Positions 1-8,267 of a stretch of DNA of 16,571 bases are shown in pieces. A program made the translations under genes and the position numbers. The notes beneath the pieces are model-generated. The model did no database searches. It saw nothing but the letters and a program-made list of their open reading frames with translations, and was not told where the DNA came from. The stretch is from an uncultured Tissierellia bacterium (GTDB taxonomy: Bacteria; Bacillota; Clostridia; Tissierellales; Peptoniphilaceae), in contig CABTZP010000021.1 in the NCBI GenBank assembly GCA_902489375.1, forward strand, positions 1-16,571, in the 5' to 3' direction. Positions within the stretch are counted from its first letter, which is position 1. Every line of letters starts with the position of its first letter.

Positions 1-181
1 GCGCACCCCCTTTTTCAATTTTTCCGAGAAGCTCCCCACCATCATCTTTTGTCTCTTTAAACCCCTCCCAAGCACCCCCCCGTTTCAGTAAGGTGTCTTC
101 AGCCTCATAGACATAGGCCATTCCGCCGATTCCTATTCGCTGAAGGAGCCGATAACGGTCATGTAAAATAATTTGATCCAT
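1..181 (-). CDS. prkC: Ser/Thr protein kinase PrkC (PASTA kinase family), N-terminal fragment, probably frameshifted
   Basis: Only the first 60 codons are in the window; the gene runs off the left edge. Residues 8-36 read as the start of a Hanks-type kinase: a DRYRLLQRIG opening, a glycine-rich ATP loop GIGGMAYV at 17-24, then YEAEDTLLKR. It follows the stp phosphatase by 9 bases, the standard partner arrangement, and its AGGAG ribosome binding site overlaps the stp stop codon. After residue 34 the frame turns glycine-rich and the expected VAIK lysine is not seen. Removing one base from the run of seven C (75-81) restores the expected spacing, but puts arginine at the lysine position. The full family protein is a membrane kinase with extracellular PASTA domains; none of that can be seen here. 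Gene identity is fairly sure; its integrity is not. Confidence 0.75.
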   Translation of the reverse strand, partial: MDQIILHDRYRLLQRIGIGGMAYVYEAEDTLLKRGGAWEGFKETKDDGGELLGKIEKGGA

Positions 182-190
182 GCCGAACTC

Positions 191-907
191 CTAATAACTC
201 AACAAAGTGAGGGTGATATTATCCTTGCCCCCGCCAGCGATCGCCATTGACATGAGCTTTTCCGCTTTTTCCCTCGGTTCCGCTTCACTTTTCAATAGGC
301 AGGCAATTTCCTCTTCTTCCACCATATTCGACAAGCCGTCCGAACACAGCAGGAGCTGGTCTCCTGCTTTTAGGTCAATGAGATCCAAATCCGTTTTTTC
401 TTCAGGGTCAATGCCAAGCGCCCGTGTCAGCGCAGATTTTTCAGGGGAATGTCGAGCATCTTCCTTTGTCATGAGCCCCTTGTTGACTAAATTTTGTACC
501 AGAGAATGATCCTCTGTAATTTGCCTAAGCTCAGAATCTCTCATCAGATAGAGGCGGGAATCTCCGATATGGGCAATATATGCCTTTGATTTGGCGATCA
601 ACAGGGCGACAATCGTCGTACCCATATTATGATACTGCGGGCTTGACTGTCCTTTCGCGTATACGGCCTGATTAGCTAAAGAAACTGCTTCCAAAAGCAG
701 ATCCGCATAGTCTTTTTCTTCGCTTTTTTCGGTAAAAAATTCGATGACCGTATCGACCGCAAGATGCGAGGCGACTTCCCCAGCTTGATGTCCGCCCATC
801 CCATCGCAAAGAACGAAAATTGAAAAAAACTCATTTTCAAAATGGGCATGGGCATCCTGGTTGCTGGAACGAACCAGTCCCTGATTTGTTAAAGAATAAA
901 AGTTCAT
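191..907 (-). CDS. stp: PP2C-family Ser/Thr protein phosphatase Stp/PrpC
   Basis: A 238-residue cytoplasmic metal-dependent phosphatase that removes phosphate from proteins modified by PrkC. The PP2C (PPM) motifs are all visible in order: the N-terminal SNQDA segment (15-19), CDGMGGHQAGE with metal-binding Asp35 and Gly36 (34-44), MGTT (95-98), AHIGDSRLYL (112-121), LTRALG (160-165), LLCSDGLSN with Asp190 (187-194) and GGKDNIT with Asp229 (226-232). Length is normal for the bacterial family and no membrane segment is present. The ATG lies in an ATGA overlap with the end of rlmN, preceded by GGAAAGGGA, so translation is probably coupled to rlmN. The kinase gene follows immediately downstream, as usual in Bacillota. 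Confidence 0.95.
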   Translation of the reverse strand: MNFYSLTNQGLVRSSNQDAHAHFENEFFSIFVLCDGMGGHQAGEVASHLAVDTVIEFFTEKSEEKDYADLLLEAVSLANQAVYAKGQSSPQYHNMGTTIVALLIAKSKAYIAHIGDSRLYLMRDSELRQITEDHSLVQNLVNKGLMTKEDARHSPEKSALTRALGIDPEEKTDLDLIDLKAGDQLLLCSDGLSNMVEEEEIACLLKSEAEPREKAEKLMSMAIAGGGKDNITLTLLSY

Positions 908-1941
908 TCCCTTTCCCCCATATTTTCAAATTGAATGCGTAGCTGACCGCAAGCCGCATCAATGTCAGCTCCCCGCTTATTTCGAACCGTAGCCTGAACC
1001 CCGCGGCGGTTGAGTTCATTTTTGAAGGCATAAATTTCACCCTGTCCCGCGGATTTTTTCTGGTATTCCTGAATTTCATTCAGGGGAAGCAGATTAATAT
1101 GATAGGCTGGCCCGCGAAATCTTCGGGCAAGGTCACGCAAGTCCTCTTCCTGATCATTTTCTCCGTGGATCAGAACATATTCAAAAGTTACCCTTCTTCC
1201 CGTTTTTTCAAAATAATGCGAACTAGCGCAAAGAAGCTGATCAATGGAATACTGATTGGCAATTGGCATCGTCTTTTTTCTTTTTTCATCGGTCGAAGCA
1301 TGGAGGGAAATGGCCAAATTAATGGGAAGCCCCTCTTCAGACAGACGAAGAATTTCCGGAACCAGGCCGGAGGTGGATAGGGTGATCGACCGACAGGAGA
1401 GGTTCTTTCCCTTGGGGTGGGTTAGCAGACGCAAAAAGCGAACAACTTCCTCATAATTATCCAAGGGTTCTCCAATTCCCATGAGTACCACCCGATCCAC
1501 CCGCTGATGCTCAATTTCTTCCACGACATACACCTGGCAAAGCATCTCTTCCGCCTGAAGGCGTCGCTGAAAAGGGGCCTTTGTCGATGCGCAAAAAACA
1601 CAGCCCATCCTGCAGCCGACTTCTGTGGAAAGACAAAGGGTGTTGCGGTTCTCATAGGGCATAAAAACAGATTCAACCACAGCCCCATCGAACAGTTGAA
1701 CCAACAGCTTTTTTGATCCGTCCCGGGACAATAAGCTTTGAATGATCTGGCCAGAACGAATAGGATAATGCTTTAATTGATCCCGCAAGGGTTTTGAGAA
1801 GACCGTCAATTTTTCCAGATCAAGGCCTCTTTCCACATGAAAAAAGTGAAAAAGCTGCCGGCCACGAAAGGACTTCTCGCCCAAATCTGCCATGAGCATT
1901 TCCAACTCATCCAGATACATTGCATTTAAAGCTCGATCCAT
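904..1941 (-). CDS. rlmN: Dual-specificity RNA methyltransferase RlmN (23S rRNA A2503 / tRNA A37)
   Basis: A radical-SAM enzyme of 345 residues that makes 2-methyladenosine at 23S rRNA position 2503 and in some tRNAs. The iron-sulfur ligand motif CX3CX2C is at Cys110, Cys114 and Cys117 (VGCRMGCVFCAST). GIGEPLDNY (155-163) and INLAISLHA (207-215) are typical of the family. The second conserved cysteine, which resolves the methylated-Cys intermediate, is Cys331 in ADIDAACGQLR. Length and both catalytic cysteines are as expected. RlmN and the resistance enzyme Cfr share this scaffold, but the housekeeping operon position argues for RlmN. The start has a strong AAGGAGG four bases upstream. A 60-base gap separates it from rsmB and contains a TATAAT element, so a secondary promoter is possible. 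Confidence 0.96.
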   Translation of the reverse strand: MDRALNAMYLDELEMLMADLGEKSFRGRQLFHFFHVERGLDLEKLTVFSKPLRDQLKHYPIRSGQIIQSLLSRDGSKKLLVQLFDGAVVESVFMPYENRNTLCLSTEVGCRMGCVFCASTKAPFQRRLQAEEMLCQVYVVEEIEHQRVDRVVLMGIGEPLDNYEEVVRFLRLLTHPKGKNLSCRSITLSTSGLVPEILRLSEEGLPINLAISLHASTDEKRKKTMPIANQYSIDQLLCASSHYFEKTGRRVTFEYVLIHGENDQEEDLRDLARRFRGPAYHINLLPLNEIQEYQKKSAGQGEIYAFKNELNRRGVQATVRNKRGADIDAACGQLRIQFENMGERE

Positions 1942-1960
1942 TCTTCCTCCTTGATCTCCA

Positions 1961-1996
1961 CGCTTTCATTATATCGCAGAAGGGCAAACTCTGTTA
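1961..1996 (-). promoter_or_regulatory. Possible internal promoter upstream of rlmN
   Basis: On the minus strand a perfect TATAAT (1968-1973) lies 17 bases downstream of TAACAG (1991-1996), a poor match to the -35 consensus. It sits in the only substantial gap (60 bases) between rsmB and rlmN. It could give rlmN-stp-prkC some independent transcription. The weak -35 keeps confidence low. Confidence 0.3.
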
Positions 1997-2001
1997 TGGG
2001 C

Positions 2002-3306
2002 TTACTGATCCTTTCGAAAACGGCTGACAAAAAAGCCATCTGACCCTTCCAGGAGGGGGGAAAAATGAATTTGATTTTTTCCCTTGAAAAGTCCTTCCTG
2101 CAAAGGCTCCTTTTGAAAAGAAGGAGGAAGCGTTTGAATGACCTCTTCATTTTCCCTTTTTCCATAGGTACAGGTTGAATAAACAAGCCTTCCCCCCGGA
2201 CGAACATAGGATTGGGCATTTTTTAAAAGCTGCTTTTGTAAGACTTGTAAATCCAAAAGATCCGCTGGTTTTCGATGATAGCGAATATCTGGTTTTCTTC
2301 CCATAAGGCCCAGCCCCGAACATGGGGCATCGAGCAGGACAAGGTCAAAAGATTCAATCCATTCGGGTTTTTGTATTGTCCCGTCTAGATGAAACAGATC
2401 AATCGTATGAAGATGAAGCCTTTGAATATTTTCCTTAAGCCGAATCATCTTTTCTTCACTTTTATCATTGGCAAAAATTTTCGCTTCAGAAAGAAGGGAC
2501 ATGACCGCGGTTTTTGAGCCGGGAGCCGCGCAAAGATCGAGGATGCGGGCGTCTTTTCCCAGGCCCTCTACCGCAAATCCTCCGGCCAGGGCCGAAGGCT
2601 GAGAGGCAATGGTGATTTTCCCCTCCTGAAAAAGTCGGCTTTCAGTAATCGGCCCCCCCTGAGTGAGCAGAGAATGGCTTTCGAGCCTGGATAAAGTAAT
2701 ACCTAAAATTCCTTCTTTTTCTAAGGTTTTTTTCGCTTCCTCTCTGGAAAAAGGAGGACAAACAAAGAGGACAAGCGGAGCAGGCTGATTATTCCTTTTT
2801 AGAATTTCCTTCACCTCATCTAGGCGATAGGATGCCAATAATAAATCGATGACCCAGCGAGGATGCGAGCTTAAAATCGATAAGTCTTCCAGCGGGTCTC
2901 CTGTATTGACAGTCAGGATTTCAGATCCCTTCCGGACCATGGTCCGGAAAAGGCCATTGACATAGGCTCTGGCATAAGGCGCTTTGATCTTCGCAAGCTC
3001 GACCGCCTCGTGGATGGCCGCATGGGAGGGTGTATGAAGAAACCATAGCTCAAAGGCTCCCTGGCGAACAATAGCCCGGACAATGGGCTTTTGGGAAGCG
3101 ATCGGCTTTTTAGATAAACGGTTGATAATGTGGTCCAAGTGAAAAAGATGCTCAAGGGTGCCGTAGACCAAGGCCCGCATAAGCCCCGCGTCCCTTGGAT
3201 CCTTAAGGTCTTTTTCCCGATCATTTAATAGATCCGTAAGGTCGCTTTGCCCCTTATCAACCTCTTTAAGAATTTCAATCGCATATATCCGGGCAGGATT
3301 AGGCAT
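2002..3306 (-). CDS. rsmB: 16S rRNA m5C967 methyltransferase RsmB
   Basis: A 434-residue SAM-dependent cytosine-5 methyltransferase acting on 16S rRNA. The N-terminal 140 residues resemble the NusB-like RNA-binding domain, for example RALVYGTLEHLFHLD at 44-58. The C-terminal Rossmann domain carries DLCAAPGSKT (257-266, SAM binding) and the two catalytic cysteine motifs DAPCSG (Cys329) and YSTCT (Cys379). The end, EGSDGFFVSRFRK, is typical of the family. It overlaps fmt by 8 bases and has GGAGG nine bases before the ATG. In many relatives a membrane zinc peptidase gene lies between fmt and rsmB; it is absent here. Confidence 0.95.
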   Translation of the reverse strand: MPNPARIYAIEILKEVDKGQSDLTDLLNDREKDLKDPRDAGLMRALVYGTLEHLFHLDHIINRLSKKPIASQKPIVRAIVRQGAFELWFLHTPSHAAIHEAVELAKIKAPYARAYVNGLFRTMVRKGSEILTVNTGDPLEDLSILSSHPRWVIDLLLASYRLDEVKEILKRNNQPAPLVLFVCPPFSREEAKKTLEKEGILGITLSRLESHSLLTQGGPITESRLFQEGKITIASQPSALAGGFAVEGLGKDARILDLCAAPGSKTAVMSLLSEAKIFANDKSEEKMIRLKENIQRLHLHTIDLFHLDGTIQKPEWIESFDLVLLDAPCSGLGLMGRKPDIRYHRKPADLLDLQVLQKQLLKNAQSYVRPGGRLVYSTCTYGKRENEEVIQTLPPSFQKEPLQEGLFKGKNQIHFSPLLEGSDGFFVSRFRKDQ

Positions 3307-4267
3307 GACGCACAGCCTCCTTCACCGGCTCTTGCGCCCGAGCGCCCACTGGGATCGCATAGCCGTTAAGAAACGCGCCGACATCCATAGGCTTTTTGTT
3401 GGTGGGCTGAATCTGATCAATGACAAAAAGTCCGCTTCCCGTCTTTAGAAAAATGCCCTGCTTGTCCGCCCGAACAACCGTTCCTGGCAGGATGGACTTG
3501 TCCTTTTCTTCCTCCGGTTCCTGATGCGCCCGATGGACTTTATAGGTGATCCCATCGATTGTAAACTTCGCACCCGGCCAATCTTTAAGGGTTCGTACCT
3601 GGTTGACCAGGTCTCGGGCCGTTTTTTCAAAATCCATCCACCCCTCTTCTTTTTGTATTTTATCCGCGAAGGTCACCTTTTCAGGGTCCTGCGCTTCTTT
3701 ATTTTGAAGAAGCCGGTCATAGTCTCGAATAGTCTCCAGTAAAAGGCTTGCTCCGGCTTCAGCCATTTTTTGACTTAGGCTATCCAGATCATCCTCTTCT
3801 TCAATAGAGACCTCTTTTTTCGCCAGCATCTCTCCAGCGTCCATCTCCTTTCGGATCAGCATAGAAGTGACGCCGGTGGTTTTTTCTCCGTTTAAAAGTG
3901 CTCTTTGAATCGGGGCCGCTCCCCGGTATTTGGGAAGAAGAGACCCGTGAATGTTGACAATATGATCCGGAAAAGCCTCCCTAAGCTTCTTGCCAATAAT
4001 CTGACCATAAGCGATGACGACCAGGAGGTCGGGCTTAACCTCTTTGATTTTCTCTACTACTTCAAGGTCATTGACCTTCTCCGGGGTTAAAACCGGCAGT
4101 TGATGGGCCAGGGCCAGGGCTTTAACCGGGGTAGGACTTAACTTCTTACGGCTTCGCAGGCGATCCGGTTGGCTTATGACCAGTTTTACTTCCATATCAT
4201 CCGCTTCAAGAAGGGCCTGCAGACCGGAAACGGCAAAATCCGGGCTGCCAAAAAAAACGATTCTCAC
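3299..4267 (-). CDS. fmt: Methionyl-tRNA formyltransferase
   Basis: This 322-residue enzyme transfers a formyl group from 10-formyl-tetrahydrofolate to the initiator Met-tRNA. The N-terminal formyltransferase fold shows FFGSPDFAV (5-13), AYGQII (86-91), the catalytic NIHGSLLPKYRGAAPIQ segment with Asn105 and His107 (105-121), and the conserved Asp143 in MDAGEML. The C-terminal OB-like domain, needed for tRNA binding, is complete (about 205-310). The start codon is GTG within a GTGA overlap with def. A GAGG-rich ribosome binding site lies inside the acidic tail codons of def, implying translational coupling. Fmt and Def act on the same formyl-methionine, so the pairing is functional as well as positional. 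Confidence 0.96.
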   Translation of the reverse strand: MRIVFFGSPDFAVSGLQALLEADDMEVKLVISQPDRLRSRKKLSPTPVKALALAHQLPVLTPEKVNDLEVVEKIKEVKPDLLVVIAYGQIIGKKLREAFPDHIVNIHGSLLPKYRGAAPIQRALLNGEKTTGVTSMLIRKEMDAGEMLAKKEVSIEEEDDLDSLSQKMAEAGASLLLETIRDYDRLLQNKEAQDPEKVTFADKIQKEEGWMDFEKTARDLVNQVRTLKDWPGAKFTIDGITYKVHRAHQEPEEEKDKSILPGTVVRADKQGIFLKTGSGLFVIDQIQPTNKKPMDVGAFLNGYAIPVGARAQEPVKEAVRHA

Positions 4268-4809
4268 TGATCTTCCTCATCTTCCTCAAGGTCATTTTTT
4301 TCCTGGATAATGCCGACTTCCTGTAAATAAGAAATTTGTTCCTCTGTCGGGTGCTTCAGGTCAATTTCTTTTTCGACTTTCTCCCGGAATAGAACCCCAT
4401 CCAAATGATCGATTTCGTGACATATGCAACGGGCAAAGAGTCCCTCCGCTTCGATTTCTTTTTCCTCCCCATTTTCATCGCTATAGCGAACGCGGATTTT
4501 TTGAGGGCGTTTGACCGTTCCATTAAATAAGGGCAAGGAGAGACAGCCCTCAATATCAATCCCTTCTTCTTCAGATCGTTTTAAAATTTCAGGATTGACC
4601 ATTTTATAGACCCCCTCACCCACATCCACAACGATATATCGGCGCAGCTTTCCGATCTGGGGACCCGCAAGGCCGATGCCTTTGGCCTCATACATGGTCT
4701 CTACCATATCCTCTAAAACTTCTCGGACCTGGTCATCAATTTTTTTGACCGGTCGAGCTTTTTTTCTGAGAATTTCATCTCCTTCAAATCTAAGCAGTCG
4801 AATGGCCAT
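4264..4809 (-). CDS. def: Peptide deformylase
   Basis: A 181-residue metalloenzyme that removes the formyl group from the N-terminal methionine of new proteins. All three active-site motifs are present: GIGLAGPQIG (44-53, with the usual GLAAPQ read as GLAGPQ), EGCLSLP with metal ligand Cys89 (87-93), and CHEIDHLDG with His131, Glu132 and His135 (130-138). The protein ends in a short acidic tail (LEEDEEDQ), part of which comes from a tandem 9-base duplication, GAGGAAGAT twice, that also supplies the fmt ribosome binding site. The start has AAAGGAAG just upstream. It lies 27 bases after priA. Confidence 0.96.
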   Translation of the reverse strand: MAIRLLRFEGDEILRKKARPVKKIDDQVREVLEDMVETMYEAKGIGLAGPQIGKLRRYIVVDVGEGVYKMVNPEILKRSEEEGIDIEGCLSLPLFNGTVKRPQKIRVRYSDENGEEKEIEAEGLFARCICHEIDHLDGVLFREKVEKEIDLKHPTEEQISYLQEVGIIQEKNDLEEDEEDQ

Positions 4810-4836
4810 TTTCTTCCTTTCTATTCGGCTGGACCC

Positions 4837-7086
4837 TTACATCTCAGAAAGGGGATCCAGACTGACATTCATTAATAATTCCCGGCTCGATGGAAATCTT
4901 TGTATGATTTCCCTGCCGAGGACCTTCAAAGCTTCTCCGTCATTTGAGCGGACCATGACGAAAAAACGATACCTTCGATCAATACGCTCGATCACACAGG
5001 GCACGGGTCCGTCGATCCGCATACTTATCTTATTAATTTTTTCCCTATCCGAGAGATGATCTGCGAAATTTTTGATCTTCCCTTGGGCGCTTTCCCTTTG
5101 CTCATCCAAAAAACGCTGAATTTGCCATCCCCTTTTTAAAGCCTGATTGCGGTCATAGCCAGAGATTCGAATAAACAGTTCTCTGGAAAAAGGAGGGTAG
5201 GCATTTGCATAGCGGTTTTGCCGTTCCCAGCGATAAAAGGGGTCAATTTCCTGCCGACTGGCATAGACGATGGCCGGATGATCGGCCTTATAGGTTTGAA
5301 TAAAGACCCTGCCCGGAATCTCTCCCCGTCCCGATCTTCCCGCAACTTGGGTGATCAGCTGGAAAGTCCTTTCCGCCGCTCGAAAGTCCGGGAGATTTAA
5401 GCTGATATCTGCCGCCATAATGCCAACAACCGTAACAGCGGGAAAGTCAAAGCCTTTTGCAATCATCTGTGTCCCAATCAGGATATCAATCTTTTTCTCC
5501 AGCATATCATGATAAACGCGGCTATAGGCGCCTTTTACCCGCATCGTATCCGCGTCGGCCCTTTTGATCCTCGCCTGGGGAAATAATTTCTTGGCTTCCT
5601 CTTCCAGCTGCTCCGTCCCAGCGCCAAATTCTTTGATCGCCTGAGACCCGCATTGAGGGCAGCGATTTTCCATCCGCTTTTCTCGTCCGCAGTAATGGCA
5701 AACCAGACGTTCTCTTCCTTTATGATAGGTCATGGCCACATCACAGGCGTCACACCGGTAGACATAACCGCAGGACCGGCAGAAAACAAAAGAAGTATGA
5801 CCTCTTCGATTTAAAAAAAGGATGACCTGCTGGCCTTCTTCCAGGGCCTGATCCATTGCTGTTTTTAACGGAACAGAAAACATAGACCGATTATTTCTTT
5901 TCAGCTCTTCTCTCATATCGACGATCTCGATATGAGGAAGCGGCCTTCCTCCGGTCCTTTCCGGAAGATTGATGCGAACCATTTCTCCTTTCTCGACCCG
6001 ATAAAGACTCTCAAATGAAGGCGTCGCCGATCCTAAAACTAAAGAGCAATGGTGGTAATTGGCGCGAAGCCGGGCAATCTCATCGGTGTGATATTTGGGA
6101 TTTTTTTCACTGATATAAGAAGATTCATGCTCTTCATCAATGACGATGATGCCCAGCTGGTGAAAAGGAGCAAAAATCGCCGATCGGGCGCCAATCGCGA
6201 TAGAAACTTCTCCTCGAGCTATTTTTTCCCATTCATCGTAGCGTTCGCCTAAGGATAATCGAGAATGAAGGATGGCGACTTTTTTTCCAAATCGGCTTTC
6301 AAAACGATGAATCGTCTGGGGCGTCAGAGAAATTTCTGGAACAAGGATAATGGCCTCTTTGCCCTCGCCAAGAGCGTGTTCCACAAGCTGCAAATAAATT
6401 TCTGTTTTCCCTGATCCGGTGACTCCGCAAAGAAGGTAGGTTCCCTTTTTTGCTAAAATTTTTTCATAGGCCTCACGCTGAAAAAAAGTCAGCTCTTTTT
6501 TCTGATCTGGGGTTTTATCTTCTGAAACCCTCCTATAGACCCGCCTTTGGCTTTTTTCAATCCACCCCTTTTGGATCAGGCTTTTTAAGGTTTCTGACGA
6601 GGCCCCGGTTTCTTTGAATAGGCGAGTCTGTTCCAAGGCCCCTTCCTTAGCTAAAAGCGCAAGGACATTTTTTTGTTTTATTGCGTTTTCCCTTGGAGAG
6701 GCCTTTTCTCCTTCTTTCGTCAGCTGGTAGTATCCTTTTATTTTCGGCTTTACCTTGCTCGAAGACCCCGGCGGAAGAACCGTTTGAAAGGCGGAATTAA
6801 AATCCGAAAGATTTTCTTCAATCATCCACGAAGCCAGAAAAATCGCTTCCTCTGATAGAGGCGGCCGTGAATCAACGATAGAAAGAATGGGCTTCGTTTT
6901 AAAGGAACAGGTCTCCCTGAACTTTAAAACCAGCCCTTCTCTTGTCTGACTCCCCCGTCCGAAAGGGACCAAAACCGTTGATCCCTTTTTAATCTGATTT
7001 CGCAATTCTTCTGGAATCTCATAAGTATAGAGCCTGTCGGTCACCCGCGTTCCCGTATTGACCACAAGATCCGCATATTGGCTCAT
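4837..7086 (-). CDS. priA: Primosomal protein N', replication restart helicase PriA
   Basis: A 749-residue superfamily 2 DNA helicase that recognises stalled forks and reloads the replicative helicase. An N-terminal DNA-binding domain (about 1-105) is followed by a winged-helix region. The helicase core then has Walker A GVTGSGKT (221-228), the DEEH box (317-320) and GSATPS (352-357). Eight cysteines in four CxxC pairs (436/439, 445/448, 463/466, 476/479) form the zinc domain inserted in the core, and VAGRSGRG (581-588) is motif VI. Length is normal for Bacillota. Its ATG overlaps the coaBC stop as ATGA. I see no good ribosome binding site before it, so translation probably depends on coupling to coaBC. 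Confidence 0.96.
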   Translation of the reverse strand: MSQYADLVVNTGTRVTDRLYTYEIPEELRNQIKKGSTVLVPFGRGSQTREGLVLKFRETCSFKTKPILSIVDSRPPLSEEAIFLASWMIEENLSDFNSAFQTVLPPGSSSKVKPKIKGYYQLTKEGEKASPRENAIKQKNVLALLAKEGALEQTRLFKETGASSETLKSLIQKGWIEKSQRRVYRRVSEDKTPDQKKELTFFQREAYEKILAKKGTYLLCGVTGSGKTEIYLQLVEHALGEGKEAIILVPEISLTPQTIHRFESRFGKKVAILHSRLSLGERYDEWEKIARGEVSIAIGARSAIFAPFHQLGIIVIDEEHESSYISEKNPKYHTDEIARLRANYHHCSLVLGSATPSFESLYRVEKGEMVRINLPERTGGRPLPHIEIVDMREELKRNNRSMFSVPLKTAMDQALEEGQQVILFLNRRGHTSFVFCRSCGYVYRCDACDVAMTYHKGRERLVCHYCGREKRMENRCPQCGSQAIKEFGAGTEQLEEEAKKLFPQARIKRADADTMRVKGAYSRVYHDMLEKKIDILIGTQMIAKGFDFPAVTVVGIMAADISLNLPDFRAAERTFQLITQVAGRSGRGEIPGRVFIQTYKADHPAIVYASRQEIDPFYRWERQNRYANAYPPFSRELFIRISGYDRNQALKRGWQIQRFLDEQRESAQGKIKNFADHLSDREKINKISMRIDGPVPCVIERIDRRYRFFVMVRSNDGEALKVLGREIIQRFPSSRELLMNVSLDPLSEM

Positions 7087-8267
7087 ACCAGAAGGTCCAA
7101 AATACGGTCAGCCACCTCCATCTTGGAAAGCATGGGATAGGCTTTTTTATCCGTCCGACTGTAAATGGTGACGACATTGGTGTCGCCATCAAAACCTGCC
7201 CCCTGGAGGGCAACATTGTTGGCGACAATATAATCGGCATTCTTGGCTGAGAGCTTGGTTTTGGCGTAGTCTTCAACATTTCTCGTTTCAGCCGCAAAGC
7301 CAATTAAAACTTGATGGGTCTTCTTTTTTCCCATCGTTTTCAAAACATCCACCGTTTCTCGAAAAGCAAAGGTGAACTCATCCGTTCGGCCCACTTTTTT
7401 CATTTTGTTGTCTGAAAAGTGACTTGGGGTCATATCACAAGGAGCGGCTGCCATAATCAGCGCGTCACAGGCGTCAAAATGAGCGTCGACGGCCTCCAGC
7501 ATTTCCTGTGTTTTTTCAACGTGCTGGCAGGCTGCTCCCCTAGGTTTTTGAACTTTGAGATCTCCATGGATAAAGATGACCTCCGCCCCCCTTTTGACCG
7601 CTCTTTGAGCAATGGCAACGCCTTGTTTTCCAGAAGAATCATTGGTAATATAACGGACCGGATCAAACCGCTCTTTGGTTGGACCGCCAGTGACAATGAT
7701 TTTTTTGCCCGCCAGATCTTTTTTCGTAAAAAAGGTGTCGATCTCGTCAAAAAGCTCTTCCGGCTCAGGCATTCTCCCCATGCCCTTCTCCCGACAGGCC
7801 AGAAGCCCTTCTTTGGGCTCAATCACCTTGATACCCCGACGCTTAAGAAGATCCAGATTGGCCTGGGTAGAGGAGTTTTCAAACATATGCACATTCATTG
7901 CCGGGGAAAGGATGATCGGACAAACCGAGGCCAGAAAAGTGCTTGAAAGAAGGTCGTCGGCAAGGCCATGGGCAAATTTCGCGATGACATTTGCGGTGGC
8001 CGGGGCGATGAGAAATACATCGGCTCCACGGGTCAGATCAATATGGGGAATGAAGCCCTCCTCCTGACTGAAAAGGTCGGTGTAAACCCGGTGAGAAGAA
8101 AGGGTCTGAAAACTCAAAGGGCGCACAAATTCTTGAGCCCCTTGGGTCATGATGACCCTGCAATCGGCTCCCGCTTTGGAAAGGAGCGAAAGGAGCGATA
8201 AGGTTTTATAAATCGCGATTCCGCCCGAAACACCGATGAGGATTTTTTTCCCTTTTAAGCTTGTCAT
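7083..8267 (-). CDS. coaBC: Bifunctional phosphopantothenoylcysteine decarboxylase / phosphopantothenate-cysteine ligase
   Basis: This 394-residue flavoprotein carries out two steps of coenzyme A synthesis: it joins cysteine to 4'-phosphopantothenate (CoaB, C-terminal half) and decarboxylates the product (CoaC, N-terminal half). CoaC motifs include SGGIAIYK (14-21), His75, PAMNVHMF with Asn125 (122-129, Phe in place of the common Trp) and ACREKGMGRMPEP with Cys158 (157-169). CoaB motifs include TGGPTKERFDP (193-203), ITNDSSGK with Asn209 (207-214), the KMKK lysines (288-291) and GFAAET (323-328). The usual AAAVAD reads AAAPCD (273-278), a variation that keeps the aspartate. AGGAG lies eight bases before the ATG, which overlaps the rpoZ stop. 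PanC, encoded near the right end of the window, acts earlier in the same pathway. Confidence 0.96.
   Translation of the reverse strand: MTSLKGKKILIGVSGGIAIYKTLSLLSLLSKAGADCRVIMTQGAQEFVRPLSFQTLSSHRVYTDLFSQEEGFIPHIDLTRGADVFLIAPATANVIAKFAHGLADDLLSSTFLASVCPIILSPAMNVHMFENSSTQANLDLLKRRGIKVIEPKEGLLACREKGMGRMPEPEELFDEIDTFFTKKDLAGKKIIVTGGPTKERFDPVRYITNDSSGKQGVAIAQRAVKRGAEVIFIHGDLKVQKPRGAACQHVEKTQEMLEAVDAHFDACDALIMAAAPCDMTPSHFSDNKMKKVGRTDEFTFAFRETVDVLKTMGKKKTHQVLIGFAAETRNVEDYAKTKLSAKNADYIVANNVALQGAGFDGDTNVVTIYSRTDKKAYPMLSKMEVADRILDLLV

Noticed and set aside
904..1941. RlmN read as the resistance methyltransferase Cfr
   Set aside because: The two share a fold and cysteines, but the conserved housekeeping operon and sequence motifs fit the chromosomal RlmN.
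1926..2219. 97-codon minus-strand frame across the rsmB-rlmN junction
   Set aside because: It is an alternative frame of the rsmB 3' end, with no recognisable domain; rsmB and rlmN explain the sequence.
7419..7946. Long open frame on the plus strand inside coaBC (175 codons)
   Set aside because: It lies wholly antisense to a well-supported gene, has no family resemblance and no ribosome binding site; it follows from the codon pattern of coaBC.
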